A stretch of 22,543 nt of DNA from positions 4,350-26,892 of the forward strand of contig VBNP01000078.1 of the NCBI GenBank assembly GCA_005877965.1. The letters run 5' to 3'. Positions within the stretch are counted from its first letter, which is position 1. The number at the start of each line of letters is the position of its first letter. Under the pieces are notes generated by a model. The model had not been told where the DNA came from. It saw only the letters and a list, made by a program, of their open reading frames with translations, and searched no databases. Below are positions 1 through 7,195 of the stretch, one piece after another. The translations under genes were made by a program, and so were the position numbers. Source of the DNA: Gammaproteobacteria bacterium (lineage in GTDB: Bacteria; Pseudomonadota; Gammaproteobacteria; Steroidobacterales; Steroidobacteraceae).

Positions 1-116
1 GGCGCAAGCTCCTCGAGCGGGTCTCGGGCGACTTGGCCCCGCATGCGGTGGTCGAGCAGAACCCGCTCATGGAAGGCAAGCAGATGGTCATGGTGTTTGC
101 ACCGAAAAAGAAGTAA
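1..116 (+). CDS. infC: Translation initiation factor IF-3, C-terminal end (partial)
   Basis: Only the last 37 codons are present; the reading frame begins at base 3 and ends with TAA at 114-116. The visible peptide contains RKLLERVSGDLAP and ends QMVMVFAPKKK, the typical C-terminal domain end of IF-3, which binds the 30S subunit and controls start-codon selection. Its identity is strongly supported by the L35 and L20 genes that follow, the standard infC-rpmI-rplT order. The start and N-terminal domain lie outside the window, so the start codon (AUU in E. coli) cannot be examined. Confidence 0.93.
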   Translation, partial: RKLLERVSGDLAPHAVVEQNPLMEGKQMVMVFAPKKK

Positions 117-207
117 CGCCCCGGCAGGCCGCAGGGCCTGTGGAGCGTTCGCCCGCAGCGGCTGCGCAAGCATCCGGCGAACGGGCTACACAACCAGGAG
201 TGATACG
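117..207 (+). promoter_or_regulatory. infC-rpmI intergenic leader with two hairpins
   Basis: This 91-base spacer contains a perfect 6-bp stem CAGGCC/GGCCTG (125-130 and 135-140, loop GCAG) and a second short stem CGCAG/CTGCG near 154-166. The ribosome binding site AGGAG at 196-200 follows. In E. coli, L20 represses translation of rpmI and rplT by binding structured RNA in this region. Position and structure would suit such a site, but no conserved L20-binding sequence was matched, so the regulatory role is inference. Confidence 0.35.
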
Positions 208-411
208 ATGCCCAAGTTGAAAACCAACCGGGCCGCGGCCAAGCGCTTTCGCAAGACGGCGAAGGGCTTCAAGGGTTACGCGGCGAACCGGCGCCACAAT
301 CTCGGCCACAAGGACCGCAAGGTCAAACGCCAGGCGCGCTCCGGCGGCTCGAGTCTCGTGCACGACAGCGATGTCGGCCGTCTCGAGCAGCTCCTCCCCA
401 ACCACAAGTAA
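208..411 (+). CDS. rpmI: 50S ribosomal protein L35
   Basis: A 67-residue basic protein starting MPKLKTNRAAAKRFRKTAKG, the conserved N-terminus of bacterial L35, with the usual length of about 65 residues. L35 is part of the large ribosomal subunit. The ATG at 208 is chosen over an upstream in-frame ATG at 43 because it sits 7 bases after AGGAG and gives the family's normal start; the longer frame would overlap infC. It is followed 12 bases later by rplT and is probably co-transcribed with infC and rplT under L20 control. Confidence 0.97.
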   Translation: MPKLKTNRAAAKRFRKTAKGFKGYAANRRHNLGHKDRKVKRQARSGGSSLVHDSDVGRLEQLLPNHK

Positions 412-423
412 GCGGGCACTACC

Positions 424-786
424 ATGGCACGAGTGAAGCGTGGCGTGACGGCCGGACGCCGTCACAAGAAAGTTCTCGGTAAGGCGAAGGGCTACTACAA
501 CGCGCGGCGTAAGGTCTATCGCGCAGCCAAGCAGGCCGTCATCAAGGCAGGCCAGTACGCCTACCGCGACCGGCGGCAGAACAAGCGTGAGTTCCGCGCA
601 CTGTGGATCACGCGCATCAACGCCGCGGCGCGCCTGTACGGACTTTCCTACAGCCGCATCATCAACGGCCTGAACAAGGCCGGTGTCGAAATCGACCGCA
701 AGGTGCTCGCAGACATCGCGGTGCACGACACCGCGGCATTCGGCGCGATCGCGCAGCAGGCAAAGACCGCTCTCGGCATCAGCTGA
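424..786 (+). CDS. rplT: 50S ribosomal protein L20
   Basis: A 120-residue very basic protein beginning MARVKRGVTAGRRHKKVLGK and containing YAYRDRRQNKREFRALWITR and LSYSRIINGL, hallmark blocks of L20. L20 binds 23S rRNA early in 50S assembly and, in the family, also represses its own operon. Length is normal (about 118-120). It lies 12 bases after rpmI and 15 bases before pheS, in one run of + strand genes. Confidence 0.98.
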   Translation: MARVKRGVTAGRRHKKVLGKAKGYYNARRKVYRAAKQAVIKAGQYAYRDRRQNKREFRALWITRINAAARLYGLSYSRIINGLNKAGVEIDRKVLADIAVHDTAAFGAIAQQAKTALGIS

Positions 787-801
787 CCGGAGGGGGCGGT
801 C

Positions 802-1830
802 TTGGCAGACCTGACGGTCATTACCCGGCAGGCGCTCGACGAGGTGGCCGCGTGCGCCGATCTCGCGGCGCTCGAGGACGCGCGCGTGCGCTGGCTGGGC
901 AAGAAGGGCTCGCTCACCGCGCAGTTGAAGTCCCTCGGCGACGTTGATGCCGCCGAGCGGCCCGCGGCCGGCGCACGCATCAATGACGCGAAGGAGCAGG
1001 TGCGGGCGGCCCTCGATGCGCGCCGCGAGGAACTGCGGAGTGCCGACATCGAGCGGCGGCTCGACGCCGGGCGCATCGATGTCACCCTGCCGGGCCGGGG
1101 CGAGGAGCAGGGCGGGCTGCATCCGGTGACCAAGACGCGCCTGCGCATCGAAACCCTGTTCCGCCGCGCCGGCTTCGAGGTCGCCTCGGGACCAGAAATC
1201 GAAGACGACTTCCACAACTTCGGCGCGCTCAACATCCCGCCCGATCATCCGGCGCGGGCGATGCACGACACCTTCTATTTTCCCGACGGGCGGCTGCTGC
1301 GTACCCACACCTCGCCGGTGCAGATCCGCGCGCTGCTCGAGCACGGGGCGCCGCTCGCGATCATCGCGCCGGGCCGCGTTTATCGGTGCGACTCGGACAT
1401 GACCCACTCGCCGATGTTCCATCAGCTCGAGGGTCTTGCGGTCGGCGAGAACGTCAGCTTCGCCAACATGAAGGCGGTGCTGCACGGTTTCCTGCAGGCA
1501 TTTTTCGAGCGCGACCTGGCCATGCGGCTGCGCCCGTCGTACTTCCCGTTCACCGAGCCGTCCGCCGAAGTCGACATGTCGTGCGTGTTCTGTGACGGCA
1601 AGGGCTGTCGCACCTGCAGGCACACCGGCTGGCTGGAGATCTCCGGTTGCGGCATGGTGCATCCGAGCGTGCTGCGTGCCAGCGGTGTCGACCCTGAGCG
1701 CTACATCGGCTACGCCTTCGGCGCCGGCATCGATCGGCTGGCGATGTTGCGCTATGGCGTGAACGACCTGCGCCCGTTTTTCGAGAACGATGTACGGTTC
1801 CTGAGGCAGTTCCGGACGTTCGGCGCATGA
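802..1830 (+). CDS. pheS: Phenylalanine-tRNA ligase alpha subunit
   Basis: A 342-residue class II aminoacyl-tRNA synthetase catalytic subunit that charges tRNA-Phe as an alpha2beta2 tetramer with PheT. The N-terminal coiled-coil arm covers about residues 1-90. The catalytic core shows HTSPVQIR, the motif-2 block GRVYRCDSDMTHSPMFHQ, FTEPSAEVDMSC and the motif-3 block FGAGIDRLAMLRYG. A cysteine-rich insert (CVFCDGKGCRTC) precedes the GCGMVHP motif, a pattern seen in part of the family. The start is TTG at 802, supported by the strong GGAGGGGG at 789-796. The stop overlaps the pheT start (ATGA), suggesting translational coupling. Confidence 0.97.
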   Translation: MADLTVITRQALDEVAACADLAALEDARVRWLGKKGSLTAQLKSLGDVDAAERPAAGARINDAKEQVRAALDARREELRSADIERRLDAGRIDVTLPGRGEEQGGLHPVTKTRLRIETLFRRAGFEVASGPEIEDDFHNFGALNIPPDHPARAMHDTFYFPDGRLLRTHTSPVQIRALLEHGAPLAIIAPGRVYRCDSDMTHSPMFHQLEGLAVGENVSFANMKAVLHGFLQAFFERDLAMRLRPSYFPFTEPSAEVDMSCVFCDGKGCRTCRHTGWLEISGCGMVHPSVLRASGVDPERYIGYAFGAGIDRLAMLRYGVNDLRPFFENDVRFLRQFRTFGA

Positions 1831-4214
1831 AGGTCCCGTACTCCTGGCTCGCCGAGTGGGTGAAGGTGCCGTGGCAGGCGCCCGAGCTCGGCTCGCGGCT
1901 CACCATGGCCGGGATCGAGCTCGAGGCGCTCGCCAGCGCGGCGCCGCCCTTCTCGGGCGTGGTGGTCGCGCAGATCGTGAGCGCCGAGCCTCACCCGCAG
2001 GCCGACAAGTTGCAGGTGTGCCGCGTGTCGACCGGGAGCGGCGCGACGTTGCAGATCGTGTGCGGTGCCGGCAATGCGCGCGCCGGACTGAAGAGTGCGC
2101 TCGCGCTGGTGGGCGCGCAGTTGCCGGGCGACCTCACCATCAAGGCCGCCAAAGTGCGCGGGGTGGAGTCCCAGGGCATGCTCGCCTCCGCCAAGGAGCT
2201 CGGCCTGGCGGAGGCCTCGGCCGGGATCCTCGAGCTGCCGCAGGATGCACCGCTGGGCCGCCCCCTGCGCGAGTACCTCGCGCTGGACGAGCCGGTGCTT
2301 GATCTGAATGTCACGCCCAATCGAGGCGATGCCATGTCGGTCGTCGGCATCGCCCGCGAGGTGGCGGCGCTCGCGGGCACGAAAGTCTCAGGTCCCGCGA
2401 TCGGCGGCGCTCCCGCGGGGCACGCGGAGCGGCTTGCGGTGTCCCTCGAGGCGCCGGCGGCGTGCCCGCGATTCGCCGGCTGTATCCTGCGCGGCGTCAA
2501 CAATCGCGCCGAGGCACCGCTGTGGATGCGCGAGCGGTTGCGGCGCGCCGGTGTGCGCGCCATCAGCCCGGTGGTGGATGTCACGAACTATGTGATGCTG
2601 GAGCTCGGCCAGCCCATGCACGCCTACGATCTGAAGAAGCTCAGGGGCGGGATCCGGGTGCGCCGGGCACACGCCGCTGAGCTGGTCACACTCCTCGATG
2701 GCCAGGCGATCAACGCGCCAGCCGACGTGCTCCTGATCACCGACGATGAGGGCGCGGTGGGACTTGCGGGCATCATGGGGGGGTTGCGCACCGCGGTGAG
2801 TGCCGAGACCACGGACGTGTTCCTGGAATCCGCGTACTTCTCGCCCGACGCAGTCCTGGGCCGCGCGCGCCGCCTGGGCCTGCAGACCGATGCCAGCCAG
2901 CGTTTTGAGCGCGGCGTCGATCCGACGCAGCAAGGCCGCGCCATCGAGCGCGCGATTGCGTTACTGACCCCGATGGCCGGCGGCACTGCCGGCGCCGTCG
3001 AGGTGACCCAATCCGCGGCGCATCTGCCGCAGCGTTCCGCCGTGGCGTTGCGTGCGAAGCAGCTGACGCGTGTCCTGGGGGTGGAGCTGTCCGCGGAGCG
3101 CGTCGAGGCCGCGCTCGCCGGCCTGCAGATGCAGGTGACGCGCAACGCGAGCGGCTGGCAGATCACGCCTGCCGCGCACCGCTTCGATATCGGCATCGAG
3201 GCGGATCTGATCGAGGAGGTCGCCCGCGTGGTGGGCTTTGAGGCCATTCCGGAAACGGATGCCCTGGGGCCACAGCGCTTCCGCAGCCTGCCCGAGGAGC
3301 ACCCGCCCGAAGGGGCGGTGCTCGGCATGCTCGCCGCGCGCGGCTACCAGGAGGCGATCACATTCGCCTTCGTCGATCCGGCGCTGCAGGAACGGTTGTT
3401 TCCCGGGCGCCCGGCCCTCGCCCTTTCGAATCCGATTGCCAGCGACCTGTCCGTCATGCGCGTGTCGCTGTGGCCGGGGCTGCTGCGTGCAGCGCTCGAG
3501 AATCAGCGCCGCCAGGCTGATCGCATCCGGCTGTTCGAGCATGGCACGCGCTTCGAAGCCGGCGATGGCAGCCCGCGCGAGACCGACACGCTCGCGGGGC
3601 TGGCGTGCGGCGCACGCCTGCCCGAGCAATGGGGCGTATCGAAGGACATGCGCGCCGCCGCGGAGTTTTACGACGTGAAGAGTGATCTCGCGGCGCTGTT
3701 CGTGGCGACCGGAGAACCACGGTCGTTCAGGTTCGAGCCCGGGTCGCAGCCGGCGCTGCACCCGGGGCGCACGGCGCGAGTGCTGCGGTGCGGTCAGCCA
3801 GTGGGTTGGCTTGGGGAATTGCATCCCACGCTGGTACAGGCGCTGGATTTTACATATCCGCCGATTCTGTTCGAGCTCGACTTCGACGCCGCACTGGCCG
3901 TGAAGCGCGCCAGTTACGAGGAGATCTCGCGCTTTCCGCAGGTGCGTCGCGACCTCGCTATCGTCGTGGATGAGTCGGTCACTTTAAGTAGCCTCGCCGA
4001 GCGTGTAACCTTGGCGGCCTCAAGCCTGCTGCGTGATCTCCGCATTTTCGACGTGTACCGGGGCCCTGGCCTCGAAAAAGGTCGAAAAAGTGTCGCTTTA
4101 GGCTTGATTTTTCAGGCTATTTCTCGCACTCTTACAGACGACGATGTGGAGCGCCTCATGGCCTCCGTAATTGGGGATCTGCGCGAGAACTTGAACGCGA
4201 GAATTCGAGAATAA
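1827..4214 (+). CDS. pheT: Phenylalanine-tRNA ligase beta subunit
   Basis: A 795-residue protein of normal family length, partner of PheS. It starts MKVPYSWLAEWVKVPW and has, in order, the EMAP/OB tRNA-binding domain (about 40-150, with PHPQADKLQVCRV), B3/B4 editing region (about 210-380, with NYVMLELGQPMHAYD), B5 domain (about 400-475), the core (about 480-680) and the ferredoxin-fold anticodon-binding domain (about 700-795, with RFPQVRRDLAIVVDE). It overlaps pheS by 4 bases. The last 250 bases are clearly richer in A/T and use codons unlike the rest of the gene, which may reflect an embedded ihfA promoter, as known in E. coli. Confidence 0.97.
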   Translation: MKVPYSWLAEWVKVPWQAPELGSRLTMAGIELEALASAAPPFSGVVVAQIVSAEPHPQADKLQVCRVSTGSGATLQIVCGAGNARAGLKSALALVGAQLPGDLTIKAAKVRGVESQGMLASAKELGLAEASAGILELPQDAPLGRPLREYLALDEPVLDLNVTPNRGDAMSVVGIAREVAALAGTKVSGPAIGGAPAGHAERLAVSLEAPAACPRFAGCILRGVNNRAEAPLWMRERLRRAGVRAISPVVDVTNYVMLELGQPMHAYDLKKLRGGIRVRRAHAAELVTLLDGQAINAPADVLLITDDEGAVGLAGIMGGLRTAVSAETTDVFLESAYFSPDAVLGRARRLGLQTDASQRFERGVDPTQQGRAIERAIALLTPMAGGTAGAVEVTQSAAHLPQRSAVALRAKQLTRVLGVELSAERVEAALAGLQMQVTRNASGWQITPAAHRFDIGIEADLIEEVARVVGFEAIPETDALGPQRFRSLPEEHPPEGAVLGMLAARGYQEAITFAFVDPALQERLFPGRPALALSNPIASDLSVMRVSLWPGLLRAALENQRRQADRIRLFEHGTRFEAGDGSPRETDTLAGLACGARLPEQWGVSKDMRAAAEFYDVKSDLAALFVATGEPRSFRFEPGSQPALHPGRTARVLRCGQPVGWLGELHPTLVQALDFTYPPILFELDFDAALAVKRASYEEISRFPQVRRDLAIVVDESVTLSSLAERVTLAASSLLRDLRIFDVYRGPGLEKGRKSVALGLIFQAISRTLTDDDVERLMASVIGDLRENLNARIRE

Positions 4215-4218
4215 AGAA

Positions 4219-4518
4219 ATGGCGCTCACAAAAGCGGAGATGGCCGAGGCGTTGTTCAACCAGCTCGGGCTCAACAAGCGCGAAGCGCGTGAGCTGGTGG
4301 ATCTGTTCTTCGAGGAAGTCCGTGCCGCGCTGTCGGGCGGAGAGCAGGTGAAGCTCTCCGGGTTCGGCAATTTTGATCTGCGCGACAAGAACCAGCGCCC
4401 CGGCCGCAATCCCAAGACCGGCCAGGAGATTCCGATCAGCGCGCGGCGCGTGGTGACTTTCCGCCCAGGGCAGAAACTCAAGGCACGGGTCGAAGCCTAT
4501 GTTGGAGCCAAAGAATAA
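4219..4518 (+). CDS. ihfA: Integration host factor alpha subunit
   Basis: A 99-residue HU/IHF-family protein that bends DNA as a heterodimer with IHF beta in recombination, replication and transcription. Recognisable blocks are MALTKAEMAEALFNQLGLNK, the core VKLSGFGNFDLRDK and the DNA-intercalating arm RPGRNPKTGQEIPISARRVV with its conserved proline. Length equals E. coli IhfA. It begins 4 bases after the pheT stop, with weak AAAG-type ribosome binding, and its last 20 bases overlap the following merR-type gene, so both are probably translated from one mRNA. Confidence 0.97.
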   Translation: MALTKAEMAEALFNQLGLNKREARELVDLFFEEVRAALSGGEQVKLSGFGNFDLRDKNQRPGRNPKTGQEIPISARRVVTFRPGQKLKARVEAYVGAKE

Positions 4519-4855
4519 CGCCCAGCTGCCGGCGATCCCCGGCAAGCGCTACTTCACCATCGGAGAGGTGAGTGAGCTGTGCGGCGTGAAGCCGCACGTG
4601 CTGCGCTACTGGGAGCAGGAATTTCCGCAGCTCAAGCCCGTCAAACGGCGCGGCAACCGGCGCTACTACCAGCGCCAGGACGTGATCGTCATCCGCCAGA
4701 TCCGCAGCCTGCTCTACGACCAGGGCTTCACCATCGGCGGGGCGCGCAACAAGCTCACCGGCGAAGAAGCGCGCACCGACGTGACGCAGAGCCAGCAGAT
4801 CGTGAAGCAGGTGCGCGTCGAGCTCGAGGAGCTGATGAAGGTGCTGCGGCGCTGA
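4499..4855 (+). CDS. MerR-family transcriptional regulator
   Basis: A 118-residue MerR-type protein. Residues about 19-88 form the winged helix-turn-helix: YFTIGEVSELCGVKPHVLRY, then WEQEF, KRRGNRRYYQRQD and a wing ending LLYDQGFTIGGAR. A short C-terminal helix (VKQVRVELEELMKVL) would make the dimer coiled coil. There is no cysteine pair for metal sensing, so it is not a classic mercury or copper sensor. A MerR-like gene directly behind ihfA is a common arrangement in gammaproteobacteria; its target is not known to me. ATG at 4499 lies inside ihfA; the start is accepted because the frame is open only from there. Confidence 0.9.
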   Translation: MLEPKNNAQLPAIPGKRYFTIGEVSELCGVKPHVLRYWEQEFPQLKPVKRRGNRRYYQRQDVIVIRQIRSLLYDQGFTIGGARNKLTGEEARTDVTQSQQIVKQVRVELEELMKVLRR

Positions 4856-4893
4856 GCGCCGCGGCCTGCCGAAAACGGCGTATCATGACGGAG

Positions 4894-4920
4894 GCGCACG
4901 GCAGATCCCCGGCCGTGCGC
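4894..4920 (+). terminator. Terminator-like hairpin after merR gene
   Basis: A perfect 9-bp inverted repeat GCGCACGGC (4894-4902) / GCCGTGCGC (4912-4920) with a 9-base loop lies 38 bases after the merR stop and 31 bases before tRNA-Pro. The following bases (GCGAGTCCTTCCC) have only a weak T run, so termination is likely but not certain. It would separate the ihfA-merR transcript from the tRNA. Confidence 0.45.
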
Positions 4921-4951
4921 GCGAGTCCTTCCCAAATAAGAACAATCGTGT

Positions 4952-5028
4952 CGGAGCGTGGCGCAGCCTGGTAGCGCACTTGCATGGGGTGCAAGGGGTC
5001 CCGAGTTCAAATCTCGGCGCTCCGACCA
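4952..5028 (+). tRNA. tRNA-Pro (anticodon GGG)
   Basis: A complete 77-base cloverleaf. The acceptor stem CGGAGCG (4952-4958) pairs with CGCTCCG (5018-5024); the D stem is GCGC/GCGC; the anticodon stem CTTGC/GCAAG encloses ATGGGGT with anticodon GGG at 4986-4988; the T arm CCGAG-TTCAAAT-CTCGG is intact; and ACCA is encoded at the 3' end. The first base C paired with G is usual for proline tRNAs. It decodes CCC/CCU. DNA downstream looks accessory, so this may be an integration site, but no repeat of its 3' end was found in the window. Confidence 0.96.
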
Positions 5029-5263
5029 GTCTTTCAGGGTCTGAAAAATCGTCTATGACACCTTGATGGATACCCCAGAGAAGGGGCGCTGGTGTGGACG
5101 CCGGTCTCGTGAAGAGCGCAACTGGGAGCAGGGTCTGCGCGAGCCGACCGGACCAGCCAAGCCCTCCTGATGGCGATCGGTGGCGACCCGGCGCACGTAT
5201 TGAAAGTGCTGGCGGCGTAGTCCGCCGGCTTGGCTGCCAAAGTCCTAATGCGCAGACAAAGGC

Positions 5264-6676
5264 TTACCGCCAGCGCACCGGGACGCTCGCGCTGTAGATA
5301 TCGAGCTGGTGGAGAGTGCCGTCAGGATTGTTCCCCGTGCTGTTTGAATTGTCGGACCATGCCGGGTGTGCGATTCCGCCGTAGAACGACAGCCCTGAGT
5401 AGTCGCCGTAGTCGATGCCGTTCTGCGCATCATGGGAGTTCAACGTTCCGGCGCTGATCTGAATGTTCTTGGTAAACGTCTGCCCTCCGTCGGTGCTAAA
5501 CGCGCCCCAGACCTGCGCATCGGTATCGGGGATGCCGTCGGTGTCACCTGCCCCCCCGATCCCAAGATCGTTACGGGCGTCATACCAGACGACCGCGATA
5601 TTCCCGGTTGTGGGGTCGAGAGAAATCTTCGGGAGGAATTGACTATTCTTGGTGTTGTCGTCGTTCACTCGTACGCCTGCGCTCCAAGTCGCGCCGTCAT
5701 CGTCCGAATAGCGGACGTAAATGTCGGTGTTGTCGCTTTCGTTCTTTTGCTCCAGCGTGTATACGAGGTACACCCGGCCATTGTGCGGGCCACCGGTACG
5801 GTCCCATGCGAGGCCCGGCTCGGCGTCAACTGAGCGGTCCGGCTGGGCCGGTATGAAGTCGAAGCCTCCAACGTGAGTGTTTACGACGAAGATGCTGTGA
5901 TCGCCGAATCCCGCTGGACCCAGACCATCGGGATCGACATTCACATAGATCTTGCCGCCACCCTGGCCGCTTTCTGTCAGCGTGCAGACTTGCATCACCT
6001 GGCCGTTGGGGCCGATGGCGACGTCGCCGTAGGTGCAATTGTTGGTGCCGGCGACGACCTCCGGCGTATTGAAGCTGGCTACCTCGCCCAACCCGGTCAC
6101 CGGCGCACCAGTGGCTACTATGGGACCGCCGCCGTTAAACACGACCCAAACCTCACCTTTCCCTGCCACGATCGTCGGCTGATCCACGAAGCGGAACAAG
6201 CCGCGGCGCTCGTCGCTGGTTTGCTTCTTTGAACTCGCGGGTTTTGCGATAGTGGCTATGATGTTGAAACTTAACCCGCCATCGGTGCTGAGCGCGACCG
6301 GCACAGTGTTGCCAACGTTGAAAAGATACGTGAGGAAAAGGTTGCCGAATTCGTCGAAGGACAAGCTCGGATCGCAACATGCGGCTCCCAGGTTGTCGTT
6401 GTTCCCGATGATTCTCGTGGCCCAGCTGGAGCCGCCGTCGACGCTCACGGCCGCAAACATACCCGCTGCCGGGACGACGACGTTGGTAACGATCACGATA
6501 TTGTTCGGGTTCGTTGGATTGACGGCAATTGTCTCCTCGGACTCGTTGTTAGAGAGTTGGCTGACGTCGATGTTTGCAGGGGTCGTCGGCGGGCCGGCAA
6601 GTAGCGGAAGGACCATGAAACTCACAGTGAATGCAAGTACAACCAAAGGAGCAAGGGCCGGTTTTTTCGATTTCAT
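5264..6676 (-). CDS. Secreted Asp-box (BNR repeat) beta-propeller protein
   Basis: A 470-residue protein with a Sec signal peptide (MKSKKPALAPLVVLAFTVSF then LPLLAG). Four Asp-box motifs are visible: SVDGGSSW (about 78-85), STDGGLSF (130-137), SDDDGATW (324-331) and STDGGQTF (394-401), the signature of sialidase/sortilin-type beta-propellers. A stretch GDTDGIPDTD (376-385) looks calcium-binding. The substrate is unknown; sialidase activity cannot be claimed because the catalytic arginine triad was not recognised. ATG at 6676 is preferred over 6841 because it gives the signal peptide and lies downstream of the promoter at 6844-6873. The gene is visibly richer in A/T than its neighbours, which suggests transfer. 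Confidence 0.85.
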   Translation of the reverse strand: MKSKKPALAPLVVLAFTVSFMVLPLLAGPPTTPANIDVSQLSNNESEETIAVNPTNPNNIVIVTNVVVPAAGMFAAVSVDGGSSWATRIIGNNDNLGAACCDPSLSFDEFGNLFLTYLFNVGNTVPVALSTDGGLSFNIIATIAKPASSKKQTSDERRGLFRFVDQPTIVAGKGEVWVVFNGGGPIVATGAPVTGLGEVASFNTPEVVAGTNNCTYGDVAIGPNGQVMQVCTLTESGQGGGKIYVNVDPDGLGPAGFGDHSIFVVNTHVGGFDFIPAQPDRSVDAEPGLAWDRTGGPHNGRVYLVYTLEQKNESDNTDIYVRYSDDDGATWSAGVRVNDDNTKNSQFLPKISLDPTTGNIAVVWYDARNDLGIGGAGDTDGIPDTDAQVWGAFSTDGGQTFTKNIQISAGTLNSHDAQNGIDYGDYSGLSFYGGIAHPAWSDNSNSTGNNPDGTLHQLDIYSASVPVRWR

Positions 6677-6843
6677 TGAAAACCCCGATTGACTTTGGGA
6701 GTGGCAATCCGGAACTGTTTGGGGCGAGGATCGATGGTCACACGGACAAATCCGCGCATGATCAACAAACTTGAGCACAAGCGCGCTGAGGGACGGAACC
6801 CGCACAACCAGGGCGCGCGCGACGAATGAATGTTGCCCCAAAG

Positions 6844-6873
6844 ATGCTATGGCCCAGGCGCTGCGAGTGTCAA
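6844..6873 (-). promoter_or_regulatory. Putative sigma-70 promoter of the Asp-box gene
   Basis: On the - strand a perfect -35 box TTGACA (6873-6868) is followed after 18 bases by TAGCAT (6849-6844), four of six matches to the -10 consensus. It would give a leader of about 160 bases before the ATG at 6676. No other good candidate was seen. An inverted repeat at 6880-6894 lies just upstream. Confidence 0.4.
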
Positions 6874-6879
6874 GTCAGT

Positions 6880-6894
6880 GTATTGAGCCAATAC
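6880..6894. repeat. Inverted repeat, possible operator
   Basis: GTATTG-AGC-CAATAC is a perfect 6-bp inverted repeat with a 3-base centre. It sits 6 bases upstream of the predicted -35 box of the Asp-box gene, a place suited to an activator or repressor. Function is inference; a 6-bp repeat can occur by chance. Nothing else is recognisable between 6895 and 7005. Confidence 0.3.
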
Positions 6895-7005
6895 TTATCT
6901 GCACTGAGGACCGACCTGCCGCGTGAGGCGTCGCGATCAGCGCCGCGCAGCGATTCGTTCGCGCACCTTCAATTGCCCGAGCTTGCGGTGGATGGGCTTC
7001 GGGCT

Positions 7006-7195
7006 TCAGAGCTGGATGACGACCGTCTTCAGCTCAGTGTAAGAGTCGATGCCCTTCCGGCCTTGCTCTTGGCCGATGCCCGACTGTTTGAATCCACCAA
7101 AAGGCGGCGCCGGGTCGATCACGGTCTGACAGTTGCCCCGCACGGTGCCTGCCTTGATCTTGGCGGCGCGCCGTGTACACGCACCAGGCCGTGGA
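7006..7195 (-). pseudogene. Aldehyde dehydrogenase C-terminal remnant
   Basis: An open stretch of about 60 codons ends at TGA (7008-7006). It reads AAKIKAGTVRGNCQTVIDPA, then PPFGGFKQSGIG, then YTELKTVVIQL and stop. This is the conserved end of NAD(P)-dependent aldehyde dehydrogenases (substrate-pocket region and the PFGGxKxSGxG motif). The other roughly 430 residues, including the Rossmann fold and catalytic cysteine, are missing: upstream sequence runs directly into the DUF1275 gene, whose stop is at 7196-7198. The TRRAAKIKAG region is already shortened compared with the family. It is a broken gene with no start of its own. Confidence 0.8.

Noticed and set aside
88..1662. Long open frame (524 codons) on the - strand across rpmI, rplT and pheS
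   Set aside because: It is antisense to three firmly identified genes; its Arg/Ala/His-rich composition is a typical high-GC shadow.
4999..5028. tRNA 3' end as an attL site with a matching attR
   Set aside because: No second copy of the tRNA-Pro 3' end was noticed up to 22543, so an att pair is not supported.
5029..5263. Possible transposase or antitoxin remnant between tRNA-Pro and the Asp-box gene
   Set aside because: Short frames on both strands were read but none matched a family I know; only a small TTTCAG-GGT-CTGAAA hairpin (5032-5046) is evident.
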